This document shows, piece after piece, positions 44,914 through 53,971 of a stretch of 64,000 nt of DNA (its first letter is position 1; every line of letters starts with the position of its first letter). The position numbers were made by a program, and so were the translations under genes. Source of the DNA: Rhodococcus sp. B7740 (GTDB lineage: Bacteria; Actinomycetota; Actinomycetes; Mycobacteriales; Mycobacteriaceae); the NCBI RefSeq assembly GCF_000954115.1, contig NZ_CP010797.1, forward strand, positions 2,604,001 through 2,668,000, written 5' to 3'. The notes under the pieces were generated by a model. The model was given only the letters and a program-made list of their open reading frames with translations. It had not been told where the DNA came from and did no database searches.

Positions 44914-46365
44914 TCATGTAACCGCCTCGGTGATGGGTCCGACGGCGAAATATGCGACGAACAGCAACGCGACGATCCACAACAGGGGATGAACCGACTT
45001 CGCGCGACCGGAACCGACCGCAAGTACGACCCAGGTGATGAAACCGACGCCGATCCCATTGGCGATGGAGTACGTGAAGGGCATCACCACGATGGTCAGG
45101 AAGGCGGGCAGTGCGTAATCGAAGCGGCGGAAGTCGATGTCGAGAACCTGCCCGATCATCAGTGCACCCACCACGACCAGCGCAGGCGCAGCCGCCTCGA
45201 TCGGAACCACGGCCGTGAGCGGGGTGAAGAACATGGCCAGCAGGAAGAGCAGTCCGGTGACGACGTTGGCCAGTCCGGTACGCGCCCCCTCGGCGATTCC
45301 GGACGCCGATTCCACGAACACCGTGTTCGACGACGCCGAAGCACCGCCTCCCACGATCGCTCCTGCTCCCTCGACGACCAGCGCCTTACCGATGTTCGGC
45401 AGGGTCCCGTCCTTGTCCAGCTTCGCTTCCTTGCCCAAGCCGGTCATCGTGCCCATCGCATCGAAGAAATTCGCGAGCACCAGCGTGAAGACCAGCAGGC
45501 TCGCGGCGAGCACGCCGATGCGCGTGAACGCTCCGAAGAGATCGACGTTGCCGACCAGCGACAGATCGGGAGACTGCACCAACTGGCTCGGCAACTGCGG
45601 CACCGACAGATTCCACCCCTTGGGGTCGACGCCGTTGGAGGGCCCCACATCGGTGACGGCCTCGACGATCGCCGCGAAGATCGTCGTGACGACGATGCCG
45701 ATCAGCAGTCCGCCGCGGACCTTGCGCACCACGAGCACACCCATCAGCAGCAGCCCGAACACGAAGATCACCGTCGGCCACGACGCGATGGACCCGTCGA
45801 TACCGAGCCCGACGGGAACCGTCGTGCCTGCGGCGTCGGGGATGCGACGCACGAAGCCCGAGTCGACCAATCCGATGAACGCGATGAACGCGCCGATACC
45901 GGCGGCGATCGCCGCCTTCAGCTCCGGCGGGATCGCGTTGAACACCGCGGTGCGGAACCCGGTGACGGCCAGCAGCACGATGATGATGCCGTCGATGACG
46001 ACGAGCCCCATCGCCTCGGGCCACGTCACCTGCGGCGCGATGGTCACCGCGAGCAGGGTGTTGATGCCGAGGCCCGCTGCGATGCCGAAGGGGTAATTGG
46101 CGATGATGCCGAAGGCGATGCTCATGAATCCGGCCACCAGCGCCGTGACGGCGGCGACCTGGGCGACCGGCAGTATGTTGCCGAGTACGTCCGTCTTGGC
46201 CGCTGCGTCGTCGGCGGAGAAGCTGCCCAGGATCAGCGGATTGAGGACGACGATGTACGCCATGGCCACGAACGTGACCACGCCACCTCGAACCTCGGAT
46301 CCGACCGTCGAGCCGCGTTCGGTGATCTTGAAGTAGTTGTCGAGTAGCCGCGACGACAATTGCAT
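44914..46365 (-). CDS. NCS2 family purine permease (AzgA-like)
   Basis: The 483-residue protein has about 12-14 helices. It starts with the AzgA-type opening YFKITERGSTVGSEVRGGVV, TFVAMAYIVVLNP, then FGIIANYPFGIAAGLGIN. The NAT-like signature region is VLANFFDAMGTMTGLGKEA and VEGAGAIVGGGASASSNTVF. Members import adenine, guanine or hypoxanthine with protons. No ribosome-binding site precedes the ATG; TATCGT lies six bases upstream, suggesting a leaderless message. It is divergent from the DUF2530 gene. Confidence 0.93.
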   Translation of the reverse strand: MQLSSRLLDNYFKITERGSTVGSEVRGGVVTFVAMAYIVVLNPLILGSFSADDAAAKTDVLGNILPVAQVAAVTALVAGFMSIAFGIIANYPFGIAAGLGINTLLAVTIAPQVTWPEAMGLVVIDGIIIVLLAVTGFRTAVFNAIPPELKAAIAAGIGAFIAFIGLVDSGFVRRIPDAAGTTVPVGLGIDGSIASWPTVIFVFGLLLMGVLVVRKVRGGLLIGIVVTTIFAAIVEAVTDVGPSNGVDPKGWNLSVPQLPSQLVQSPDLSLVGNVDLFGAFTRIGVLAASLLVFTLVLANFFDAMGTMTGLGKEAKLDKDGTLPNIGKALVVEGAGAIVGGGASASSNTVFVESASGIAEGARTGLANVVTGLLFLLAMFFTPLTAVVPIEAAAPALVVVGALMIGQVLDIDFRRFDYALPAFLTIVVMPFTYSIANGIGVGFITWVVLAVGSGRAKSVHPLLWIVALLFVAYFAVGPITEAVT

Positions 46366-46447
46366 GAGCGAACGATAAAGCACACCGAAGCAGTTGGGTA
46401 ACTGCAGCGACGCAACCGAGACCAACGCAGTGGCGTAGCGTGATTTC

Positions 46448-46687
46448 GTGGCCGACCTCCCCCAGATTCCGCGCAGCCTCACCGATCCGGTGCCGGTGTT
46501 GACGATCGGCATACTCGGCTGGATCGTCGCGCTGGTGGTGTTCACCGCCACAGGAGAGCGCACCGACGACGCACTGGCGACGTGTTGGTCCGGTATCGCC
46601 GTGGGTGCAGTAGGGTTCGGAATCTTCCTCGCGCAGAGAGCGGCGTCACGTCGCGGAAGCAAAACCGCCCAACGAGGCCTCGATTGA
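46448..46687 (+). CDS. DUF2530-type small membrane protein
   Basis: The 79-residue protein has two helices (about 17-35 and 46-65). It starts ADLPQIPRSLTDPVPVLTIG and has a basic tail after the second helix (AASRRGSKTAQRG). The GTG has TAGCGT six bases upstream and no ribosome-binding site, a leaderless layout. It is divergent from the purine permease. Function unknown. Confidence 0.82.
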   Translation: MADLPQIPRSLTDPVPVLTIGILGWIVALVVFTATGERTDDALATCWSGIAVGAVGFGIFLAQRAASRRGSKTAQRGLD

Positions 46688-46828
46688 GATCAGGATCACG
46701 TTAGCCCGGTCACCGCACCGCCCCTGACGTGGGCAAACTAACCCGTCAGCCGGTTGAGTAACACAAAGTTAACGTGGACCATGGGTTATGTCAGTTCAGA
46801 TAACCACTAGATCCACGAAAGCCAGGCC

Positions 46829-46972
46829 ATGAAGCTCGTCTCTCAGTACCGCAACCGCCGCAACCACGTCCGCTCGCTCCGCGCCCTCTACGCACGCGCC
46901 AACGCTGTCTCCAGCCCGGCCATGCGCGACGAGCTGCTCGTCATCGCCCAGCGCTCCGATTTCTCGCGCTGA
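46829..46972 (+). CDS. Possible 47-residue basic protein
   Basis: An ATG frame encodes MKLVSQYRNRRNHVRSLRAL and ends AQRSDFSR. It is arginine-rich and helical, with no membrane segment. The end overlaps the converging PAP2 gene by 32 bases. Upstream, GGTTAT-N10-ATAACC (46784-46805) is an inverted repeat that could be a control site. The ribosome-binding context is weak. The even spacing of charged residues supports a real protein, but evidence is limited. Confidence 0.45.
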   Translation: MKLVSQYRNRRNHVRSLRALYARANAVSSPAMRDELLVIAQRSDFSR

Positions 46973-47492
46973 TCAGCCTGACGGCATAGATCGACCCCAG
47001 CCCCCACAGGGCACCGAACACCCAGCCGGCCAGCACGTCCGTGGTCCAGTGCGCACCCAGGTAGATCCGAGAGAATCCGATCAGCAGGGACGCGACCACA
47101 GGTAGTACGAGCAGGGCCGGCCGATGCAGCCACGGAGCAGGCGATCGCAGCATCACCGCGATCGCCACCGTGGCAAGCACCATCGACACCATCGCGTGGC
47201 CCGACGGAAACGAATGGCTCGCAATGTCCACCAGCCGCTCCGGAATCGGTGGACGCTCCCGCGCGAACGCGAATTTGAGCGCATTCATCAGACCCCACCC
47301 GGTCAGCATCGAGCCCGCGACGACAACGGCATCCGATCTGCGTCCGACGCGAAGCAACGCACCCACGATCACCGTGGACAGCAGAAACATCGACACCGTG
47401 TTGCCCACCGTGGTGATGATCCAGAACATCGTCGTGACCCAACCGACTCGATGCTCGACCATCCAGTCCAGGGTCACACCGTCAAGCCCCAC
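46941..47492 (-). CDS. PAP2 superfamily phosphatase (membrane)
   Basis: The 183-residue protein has about five helices. The three phosphatase motifs are present: KFAFARERP, SHSFPSGHA and SRIYLGAHWTTDVLAG, with the catalytic histidines in the last two. It dephosphorylates lipid phosphates such as undecaprenyl or phosphatidic-acid types at the outer face of the membrane. The GTG start lies inside the end of the sacsin-like gene (11-base overlap), so it is cotranscribed with it. Confidence 0.92.
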   Translation of the reverse strand: MGLDGVTLDWMVEHRVGWVTTMFWIITTVGNTVSMFLLSTVIVGALLRVGRRSDAVVVAGSMLTGWGLMNALKFAFARERPPIPERLVDIASHSFPSGHAMVSMVLATVAIAVMLRSPAPWLHRPALLVLPVVASLLIGFSRIYLGAHWTTDVLAGWVFGALWGLGSIYAVRLISARNRSAGR

Positions 47493-50184
47493 GAGGTCGC
47501 TCCCAACTCTGCGTGCAGTGGACCGTTCCGTCGGCGGTCACCCACCACGGGACTTCTCGATCTCCGCTCACGTCACCGGACAGCCGAACCACCAGCTCGT
47601 GATGGACCACCACCCCTCCTGACGGCAGCGGCAATCCCATTACGGCACAGGCCAACACGGCTCCCGGTTCACGATCCCACGAGCTGACGCGTCCTACACC
47701 GATCACTTCTCCGCCGATCGCCTCCGACGCCTGCCCGACGTCCAGAACATCGGCCAGTGCCGCAGCGGTTGCCATGTCCGAGAGCACGGCGACCTCCGGC
47801 GGTACCACGCTCGCCAGCCACGGAGCGTCGATCACCAGCGCATCCGATGCGTCCACGACTGTGCCGCCGAGCGTGCGGACGCGATCCGGTGGATCGATGT
47901 CCGAGACCTCGATGCGTTGCTCTGCAACAGCGGTGGCGATGAGCGTGTGGGTTCGCGCGATCACCGCGGGAGTCGGGTTGCGCTGCGAATCCGACAGCGC
48001 CGCCAGCAGCACGCGGGCAGTATCGGCGTTCTCGCAGTTCGACGCACTGAGCACCGCCTGCAGTTCGTCGGCACGCGGATGATCCAGCGGATCGAGCAAC
48101 CCGGCGAACGTCTCGTCCGATGGCGCTCGGAACTCGATCGGACGCGAATCGTGCAGTCGTGCATGACGCCTGAGCCACCACGCCGTGTAGCCCTCACGAT
48201 CGACCAGTGCCGCACAGGTACCGGGATCGTCGAGTAGCACCGTCAGGGCCTCGGTCCATGCGTCAGATCGAACGAGGTCGAGATCCCGGACCGCGAGAAG
48301 TGTCTCCGGCTCATCGGACAGACTCGACCACCACGCCGCCTCGTCGTCGAGATCGTGATCAGGCCCGGTCGGCAGCTCGTCACGCACCACCGAGAATCCC
48401 CACCCGACCCCCACTGCACGCAGCGCACGCTCACCGAACTTGTCCACCACCGCGGACGCGAGAACACCGAACGGCGAGTCCTGAACCAGCAAATCCGCCA
48501 ACGGCGCTCCGGGAAGCAACAATTCGTCGGCGCTGCGCAATTCGCCCTCGTCGTCCGCGAGGGGCAGGCCGCCCAGCCAACTCGGTAGCTCACCCGCCTC
48601 TCCCGCCAGCGCGAGCACGGCATCGACCAGCCGGTCGACCTCCTCGCTCTCGTACCAGTCGAGATCGTCCAGAGCCGCCTCGAGTGCCGGGTCGCTGAGC
48701 AGTTCGGTCGCAGTCGCCTCCCGAGCATCCAAGCGTGTGAGCAGCGAACTCACCGCGTCCGGATGCACCAGCCGGACCCAGGTGACCGCGGCAGAGGCAT
48801 CGGAGCCGATCACCGTCGTGCGCGGGCCGGTCACCGTACGACCGTCTGCGAGCGGAACAGGCAGCGCGGCAAGCTCTTCCGCAGCCACGCCATCGACCAC
48901 GAGCGGGGTCAAGGCGTCGTACACTCGCCGCCACCAACTCGGCTCGCGATCGAGCCCACCGACCATCTCCGCCAGCCTCGCCAACCCGATCCGGTGCACA
49001 CCCACCGCCGACAGCGCCGATGCATGCCGCGCACCCGACAGCGATGCGTCGACCGGATTCGGTACGACGTCGACCAGCGCCGAGACGAGTTCCTCGGTGG
49101 CGTCCGCGATGACGTTCGCCTGCTCGGGCACGAGGTCACGTCCGTCGGCACCGGGAAGCCATGGTGCACTGGACAATCGGCGGAAGATCAGTTCACGCAG
49201 TGCGCCGTCGACCTCACTGCGCGCGAATCCGACTTCGGGTACGAACGACGCCCTCGACCCGGCAGGCAGCGAGGCCACGAAGTCCGGGTACCCGTGCGCA
49301 ACCGCGTCGAACGAGACACCCGGCAACACGCGCCTCCGATCGGGCTGCATCGGCACATCGGCAATGACCAACGCGGGCAACGACATCAGCTCGTCCGAGC
49401 GAGTCGGCGCGCGCAAGACGTCGGGCGGCGAGGGAACGGGCACACCGTCGACGACCGGAGCGAGCCAGCGCGCCGCCGGGGTGACGAACTGCCGCCAGGT
49501 TCGCGATCCGATCGTGATCTCGGCGCTGCTGTCATCGAGTGTCGTTCTGACGCAGTCGATCACGACACCATCGATCTCGATGGAGTTCAGCGCCTCCAGT
49601 TCGAGCAATAGGTCGACCGCCTCGTCCGCGAAGCCCGCGGCGACAGAATTCGCTGCCGCGTCGGCTCGCACCGTCAGCACGATCTCGGTGTCGAACCCAT
49701 CGGCGGGCGGGACGGCGACCGGCCACGCGAGCCGCAGCACCGGCACGCCGGTGTCGGGCGTACGCATGTCTCGCTCACGCAGCGACTCGAGCGTGCGATG
49801 CGCGCTGAACATCACGCCGCCGTTGCGGGATCGCACCTCGATCTCGTCGGACACCGACCGCACGGCGGTGAACCCGACCCCGAACTGTCCGACGCCCGAA
49901 TCCGCAGCAGTCTTGCCCGACGCCCTCAAGGCGGTCAACGCGTGCACACCCGAAACATCCAGCGCAGCACCGGTGTTGGCCACATGGACGGCACCGGCGT
50001 CATCGGTCCACACCGCCATGCGACCCGGGACGCCGGCGCGTCGGGCAGCATCCGCTGCGTTCTGCGCGAGCTCGGTCAACAGCCGGTCGCGGTAGCCCCC
50101 GCGCACCAGATCGGACTCGGACGCCGAATCCTCCCGAAGCCGGGTGGGCGACGAGCCCCACGCCGCGAGAACAGACTCCCGCAA
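47482..50184 (-). CDS. Large sacsin-type GHKL ATPase domain protein
   Basis: The 900-residue protein has an N-terminal GHKL/Hsp90-like ATPase fold. The N box is LLTELAQNAADAARRAG, G1 is HVANTGAALDVSGVHAL and G2 is GVGQFGVGFTAVRSV. The remaining ~650 residues are acidic and have no motif I recognise. Such sacsin N-terminal-like proteins are conserved in actinobacteria, with possible chaperone or ATPase roles that are undefined. The TTG start is uncertain: the reading frame continues upstream as SELIDPFDTG without a standard start codon. It follows the DUF3027 gene by 23 bases and overlaps PAP2. Confidence 0.85.
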   Translation of the reverse strand: MRESVLAAWGSSPTRLREDSASESDLVRGGYRDRLLTELAQNAADAARRAGVPGRMAVWTDDAGAVHVANTGAALDVSGVHALTALRASGKTAADSGVGQFGVGFTAVRSVSDEIEVRSRNGGVMFSAHRTLESLRERDMRTPDTGVPVLRLAWPVAVPPADGFDTEIVLTVRADAAANSVAAGFADEAVDLLLELEALNSIEIDGVVIDCVRTTLDDSSAEITIGSRTWRQFVTPAARWLAPVVDGVPVPSPPDVLRAPTRSDELMSLPALVIADVPMQPDRRRVLPGVSFDAVAHGYPDFVASLPAGSRASFVPEVGFARSEVDGALRELIFRRLSSAPWLPGADGRDLVPEQANVIADATEELVSALVDVVPNPVDASLSGARHASALSAVGVHRIGLARLAEMVGGLDREPSWWRRVYDALTPLVVDGVAAEELAALPVPLADGRTVTGPRTTVIGSDASAAVTWVRLVHPDAVSSLLTRLDAREATATELLSDPALEAALDDLDWYESEEVDRLVDAVLALAGEAGELPSWLGGLPLADDEGELRSADELLLPGAPLADLLVQDSPFGVLASAVVDKFGERALRAVGVGWGFSVVRDELPTGPDHDLDDEAAWWSSLSDEPETLLAVRDLDLVRSDAWTEALTVLLDDPGTCAALVDREGYTAWWLRRHARLHDSRPIEFRAPSDETFAGLLDPLDHPRADELQAVLSASNCENADTARVLLAALSDSQRNPTPAVIARTHTLIATAVAEQRIEVSDIDPPDRVRTLGGTVVDASDALVIDAPWLASVVPPEVAVLSDMATAAALADVLDVGQASEAIGGEVIGVGRVSSWDREPGAVLACAVMGLPLPSGGVVVHHELVVRLSGDVSGDREVPWWVTADGTVHCTQSWERPRGA

Positions 50185-50207
50185 CGACCCGGTATCGAAC
50201 GGATCGA

Positions 50208-51287
50208 TCAGCTCGGAGATGCCGAATCCTCTTCCCGCGCAGCGCGATCGGTGGTGGTCGCGGCATCATCGGCCACTGTGTCGGCCTGGTCGGACGCAAC
50301 GAGATCGGCAGCCGCGGACTCTGCCGGGGCAGCCTCGGTGACTCCCGTCGTCCCGACGGTGTCGGTCGTCTCGACCGTATCGGCCGATTCAGTTGTCTCG
50401 ACGCTGTCCGTTGTCTCGACGCTGTCCGTTGTCTCGACGCTGTCCGTTGTCTCGACGCTGTCCGTTGTCTCGACGCTGTCCGTTGTCTCGACGCTGTCGG
50501 CTGTCTCGACGCTGTCGGCCGGCTTCACCGGGGGAACCGGCGTTGCGATGACGTCGAGTGCTGCGTCGTCGTACGGCTCGAATTGTGGCGATCCGGCCCC
50601 GGTGGGGAGTTCGGTGTCGGAGTGCGCACCGCAGCCGTACTCGGCGTGCACCACGCGTCCGTCGGCGGCGAATTCGTTGCCGCACACCCCGAATGCGGCC
50701 GACAGAGAGCCGGCGATGGGGAGATAGAAGCCGCAGAGCCCGCAGGTCGACGGCGCGGCCTTTGCCATCTCGGTATCGGGACCGTAATCACCGTCGTGCC
50801 ACCGCTGGGCAGCGTCGAGGCGCCCCTCGAGGCTGGTGACCTGTGTTCGGCCCAGACCGATCTCGCCTGCCACCTCGTCGATCGCAGGGTCACCGGACGC
50901 CAGGTACCCCGGCACGAGCCGCGGATCGTTCTGACGCGGAGAGAGCAGATCGCCCGGTCCCAGGTCGCCGGGACGGATGCGCTCGTCCCACGGCACCCAG
51001 GACGGAGCCACGAGAGCATCGGGGCCAGGAAGCAGAACAAGCTCACTGATCGTGGCGTGGTCCGCGTCCTCCGGGGCGGCGACCACGACGGCCCACTGCC
51101 ATCCTCGGTACCCCTCGAGATCGCTGGCGAACCGGTGAGTGGCCGCACTGGCGTCCTCAGCGGTGACCCCGAGGTACTCCCCGACACCGCCCTCTCCCAG
51201 GTCGAGCAGAGCCTGCCGCGCGAGGTCCACGGCATCGGCCAAGACGGGGCGGATGGAATCGAGCTCTGGAGAAGATACGAAACTCAC
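50208..51287 (-). CDS. DUF3027 family protein with a DSVETT repeat tail
   Basis: The 359-residue protein begins SFVSSPELDSIRPVLADAVD and includes YRGWQWAVVVAAP and WVPWDERIRPGDLGPGD, the DUF3027 core. A CGLCGF...CGNEFAADGRVVHAEYGCG segment with four cysteines looks like a zinc-binding knuckle near residues 195-235. The tail from about 270 is a run of DSVETT hexapeptides and other Thr/Asp/Val-rich sequence, then an acidic end. The GTG at 51287 is preferred over an ATG six codons upstream. It heads the DUF3027-sacsin-PAP2 operon. Function unknown. Confidence 0.85.
   Translation of the reverse strand: MSFVSSPELDSIRPVLADAVDLARQALLDLGEGGVGEYLGVTAEDASAATHRFASDLEGYRGWQWAVVVAAPEDADHATISELVLLPGPDALVAPSWVPWDERIRPGDLGPGDLLSPRQNDPRLVPGYLASGDPAIDEVAGEIGLGRTQVTSLEGRLDAAQRWHDGDYGPDTEMAKAAPSTCGLCGFYLPIAGSLSAAFGVCGNEFAADGRVVHAEYGCGAHSDTELPTGAGSPQFEPYDDAALDVIATPVPPVKPADSVETADSVETTDSVETTDSVETTDSVETTDSVETTDSVETTESADTVETTDTVGTTGVTEAAPAESAAADLVASDQADTVADDAATTTDRAAREEDSASPS
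50391..50520. repeat. 18-base tandem repeat coding DSVETT in the DUF3027 tail
   Basis: About seven near-identical 18-base units (GTTGTCTCGACGCTGTCC on the plus strand) encode DSVETT or DSVETA. The central five are identical. Related but diverged copies (TVETTDTVGTT) continue for another 40 bases towards the 3' end of the gene. Recent slippage expansion is likely, and the copy number probably varies between strains. Confidence 0.9.
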
Positions 51288-51337
51288 ACATTCAGTTTGC
51301 CGCATCGACTCGGTGACGCCCAGTTCGGGCTGCCATC

Positions 51338-52177
51338 ATGGGTGCAATGACCGCCAGCGCTCGCACCTACGCCGCCATAGTCACCTCGCTGCTGGCTGTG
51401 TCCGCCTGCTCGTCGTCGACGCAGCCGGCCCCGGTGACCTCCGACTCGGTTCCGGCCCTGACGACAGAGATCGTGCGCGAATACGACCGCGGCGACGACG
51501 CATTCACCCAGGGCTTCGAGATCGACGGCGACGTCCTCTACGAGGGCACCGGACTGGAAGGCTCCTCGTTCGTCAGGCGGACCTCGCTCGAGACCATGAC
51601 CGAACTCGATCGCGTGGATCTGCCGACCGACCTGTTCGGCGAAGGCATCACCGTCGACGGCGACACCCTGTGGCAGATCACCTGGCAGGACGGCGTCGCG
51701 ATCGCCCGAGACCCGAACACTCTGGCCGAGCGACGCCGGGTGAACTACGACGGCGAGGGCTGGGGGCTGTGCACGCAGACACCGAACGACCGCCTCGTGA
51801 TGAGCGACGGCTCGTCCACCCTCACCTTCCGCGATCCCACGTCGTTCGACGTCGAGTCCACCGTGAACGTCACGCTCGACGGCAATCCGGTCGAGCGACT
51901 CAACGAACTCGAATGCGCCGACGACGGATCGGTGTACGCCAACGTGTGGCAGACATTCGACATCATGCGCATCGATCCCGCGACCGGCACGGTGACCGCC
52001 GTGATCGACGGCACCCCACTGTGGAATTCGATGTCGGCCACTGAACGAGGCGGTGCCGACGTGTTCAACGGCATCGCACAGATCCCCGGCACCGACCGGT
52101 TCCTCGTGACCGGCAAATACTGGCCCAAGATCTTCGAGGTGCGATTCACCGATACCGCGCCGGTAGGACAGAATTGA
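51338..52177 (+). CDS. Glutaminyl-peptide cyclotransferase-like lipoprotein
   Basis: The 279-residue protein has a signal peptide with a lipobox LLAVSAC (Cys at about residue 24). The mature part is a five-bladed-propeller type glutamine cyclotransferase: FTQGFEIDGDVLYEGTG, LFGEGITVDGDTLWQITWQ, LNELECADDGSVYANVW and VFNGIAQIPGTDRFLVTGK. These enzymes form N-terminal pyroglutamate. It acts outside the membrane. An ATG at 51347 is an equally good start. It is divergent from DUF3027 and precedes an MFS gene by three bases. Confidence 0.9.
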   Translation: MGAMTASARTYAAIVTSLLAVSACSSSTQPAPVTSDSVPALTTEIVREYDRGDDAFTQGFEIDGDVLYEGTGLEGSSFVRRTSLETMTELDRVDLPTDLFGEGITVDGDTLWQITWQDGVAIARDPNTLAERRRVNYDGEGWGLCTQTPNDRLVMSDGSSTLTFRDPTSFDVESTVNVTLDGNPVERLNELECADDGSVYANVWQTFDIMRIDPATGTVTAVIDGTPLWNSMSATERGGADVFNGIAQIPGTDRFLVTGKYWPKIFEVRFTDTAPVGQN

Positions 52178-52180
52178 CCC

Positions 52181-53971
52181 GTGACCGATCCACGTCTCCC
52201 CCACACCCCACCGGGTGCGGACGACCCCGAGCGCAACGGCGCTCCCGACCCCACCGGTCACTCCGCAGGCTCCGCTCCCGACTCCACCGAGCACTCCGCA
52301 GGCTCCGCTCCCGACCCCACCGAGCACTCCGCAGGCTCCGCTCCTGACCCCACCGAGCACCCCGGTCTGGCGAACTACCCACCCGCTGTTCCCCTGACGT
52401 CCACCCATGTGCCGAGTCGGCGTCAGCCGTTGCCGCCGTTGCACCCGCCGCGGACCGAGCAGATCACTGCCGCGCGTGGCAGGGCCGGCGCACGCAAGCC
52501 GCCGCCGATGCCCAAGAAGTTGACCGTCACCCGCGTCGCCGCCATGCGCGGCCGCGAGCTGACCGGCAAGGGCATCGCGTCCTTCCAGCGAGCCGCGAAG
52601 GCGGACGGTGCCGACAAGTCCGGTTTGACCGCACTCACGTACGCCACCATGGCGAACTTCGCTTCGGACGCCGCCCTGGCGATCGCATTGGCCAACACGC
52701 TCTTCTTCTCGGCTGCCACCGGTGAGGACAAGACCAAGGTCGCGCTGTATCTCGTCATCACCATCGCACCGTTCGCGCTGATCGCGCCGCTCATCGGGCC
52801 ACTGCTCGACCGATTGCAGCACGGCCGTCGCATCGCGCTGGCCACCTCTTTCGGGTTGCGCACCGTGTTGGCGGTGGTGCTGGTGTTCAACTTCGACAGC
52901 TGGGTGTTGTATCCGGCCGCGCTCGGCATGCTCGTCCTGAGCAAGTCCTTTGCGGTGCTCAAGAGCGCGGTGACGCCGCGAGTACTGCCGCCGGAGATCG
53001 ACCTCGTTCGCGTCAACTCCCGTCTGACGGTGTTCGGTCTGCTCGGCGGCACCATCGCTGCCGGGGCGCTCGCCGGCGGCATCGCGTTCGTCGCAGGTTC
53101 ACCGGGAGCCCTGTGGTTCGTCGCCGCGATCACCGTGCTCGGCGCGTATCTGAGCATGCGCATCCCGTCCTGGGTCGAGATCACCGAGGGCGAAGTGCCC
53201 GCGACCCTGAGCTACCACGCCGATCAGCACGGTGGACGCGATTACGCCGGAAGCGGTGCCCCGACCGAGAACCTCCGCCGCACGGTCTCGGCCCCGCCGA
53301 CGTCGAGCAGCACCAAGAACCGCAGACAGCCCCTCGGCCGCGCGGTCATCGTCGGTCTGTGGGGCAACGGCACCATCCGGGTTCTCACCGGGTTCCTCAC
53401 GCTCTACATCGCGTTCGTTGCCAAGTCCCGTACCGAACACGAGCCGCTTCAGCAGGCTGCGATGCTCGGACTCGTCGGGGCCGCCGCCGGTCTCGGCAAC
53501 TTCTCGGGCAACGCGCTCGGTGCCAGGATCAAGCTCGGTCGGCCGTCCCTGGTCGTCCTGCGGTGCACCATCGCCGTGACCGTGGTGGCCGTGGTCGCTG
53601 CCATCACCGACAGCCTGCTGACCGCGGCGGTGGCCGCGCTCGTCGCGTCGAGCGCCAGCGCACTCGCCAAGGTCTCCCTCGACGCATCGCTGCAGGCCGA
53701 CCTGCCGCCGGAATCGATCGCGTCGGGATTCGGCCGCTCGGAAACCGTCATGCAGCTGTGCTGGGTCCTCGGCGGCACGCTCGGCGTCCTGCTCCCCACC
53801 GAGTACTGGCTCGGTTTCACGGTGGTGTCGGTGTTGCTTACGATCGGGCTCGTGCAGACATTCCTCACCTACCGCGGCAGATCGCTTCTGCCCGGCTTCG
53901 GCGGCAACCGCCCCGACCACGTCGAACAAGAAGTGTCCGACGGTTCCTTCGGCGAAAACGTGACCAAGTGA
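52181..53971 (+). CDS. MFS transporter with a repeat-bearing cytoplasmic N-terminal extension
   Basis: The protein has 596 residues. The first ~125 are disordered and polar, containing three HSAGSAPDPTE-type units (residues about 27-59). The transporter core follows with twelve helices, beginning KSGLTALTYATMANFASDAA, through GPLLDRLQHGRRIAL in loop 2-3. It is similar in layout to the mycobacterial membrane protein in the same position. The substrate is unknown. It starts three bases after the cyclotransferase gene and its stop overlaps the DUF2771 start (GTGA), so the three are cotranscribed. Confidence 0.88.
   Translation: MTDPRLPHTPPGADDPERNGAPDPTGHSAGSAPDSTEHSAGSAPDPTEHSAGSAPDPTEHPGLANYPPAVPLTSTHVPSRRQPLPPLHPPRTEQITAARGRAGARKPPPMPKKLTVTRVAAMRGRELTGKGIASFQRAAKADGADKSGLTALTYATMANFASDAALAIALANTLFFSAATGEDKTKVALYLVITIAPFALIAPLIGPLLDRLQHGRRIALATSFGLRTVLAVVLVFNFDSWVLYPAALGMLVLSKSFAVLKSAVTPRVLPPEIDLVRVNSRLTVFGLLGGTIAAGALAGGIAFVAGSPGALWFVAAITVLGAYLSMRIPSWVEITEGEVPATLSYHADQHGGRDYAGSGAPTENLRRTVSAPPTSSSTKNRRQPLGRAVIVGLWGNGTIRVLTGFLTLYIAFVAKSRTEHEPLQQAAMLGLVGAAAGLGNFSGNALGARIKLGRPSLVVLRCTIAVTVVAVVAAITDSLLTAAVAALVASSASALAKVSLDASLQADLPPESIASGFGRSETVMQLCWVLGGTLGVLLPTEYWLGFTVVSVLLTIGLVQTFLTYRGRSLLPGFGGNRPDHVEQEVSDGSFGENVTK
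52259..52357. repeat. Dispersed short repeat inside an MFS gene, three 33-base units
   Basis: Three units each contain CACTCCGCAGGCTCCGCTCC and encode HSAGSAPDPTE or a one-residue variant. The first unit is identical over 25 bases to the second unit of the intergenic locus at 16057. The period of 33 bases keeps the frame, unlike the 35 and 36 of the intergenic loci. The repeat appears to have entered a disordered coding region and been amplified there. Confidence 0.88.

Noticed and set aside
44761..46347. Plus-strand open frame of 528 codons across the purine permease
   Set aside because: Antisense to an NCS2 permease; very rich in Asp, His, Arg and Gln, typical of shadow translation.
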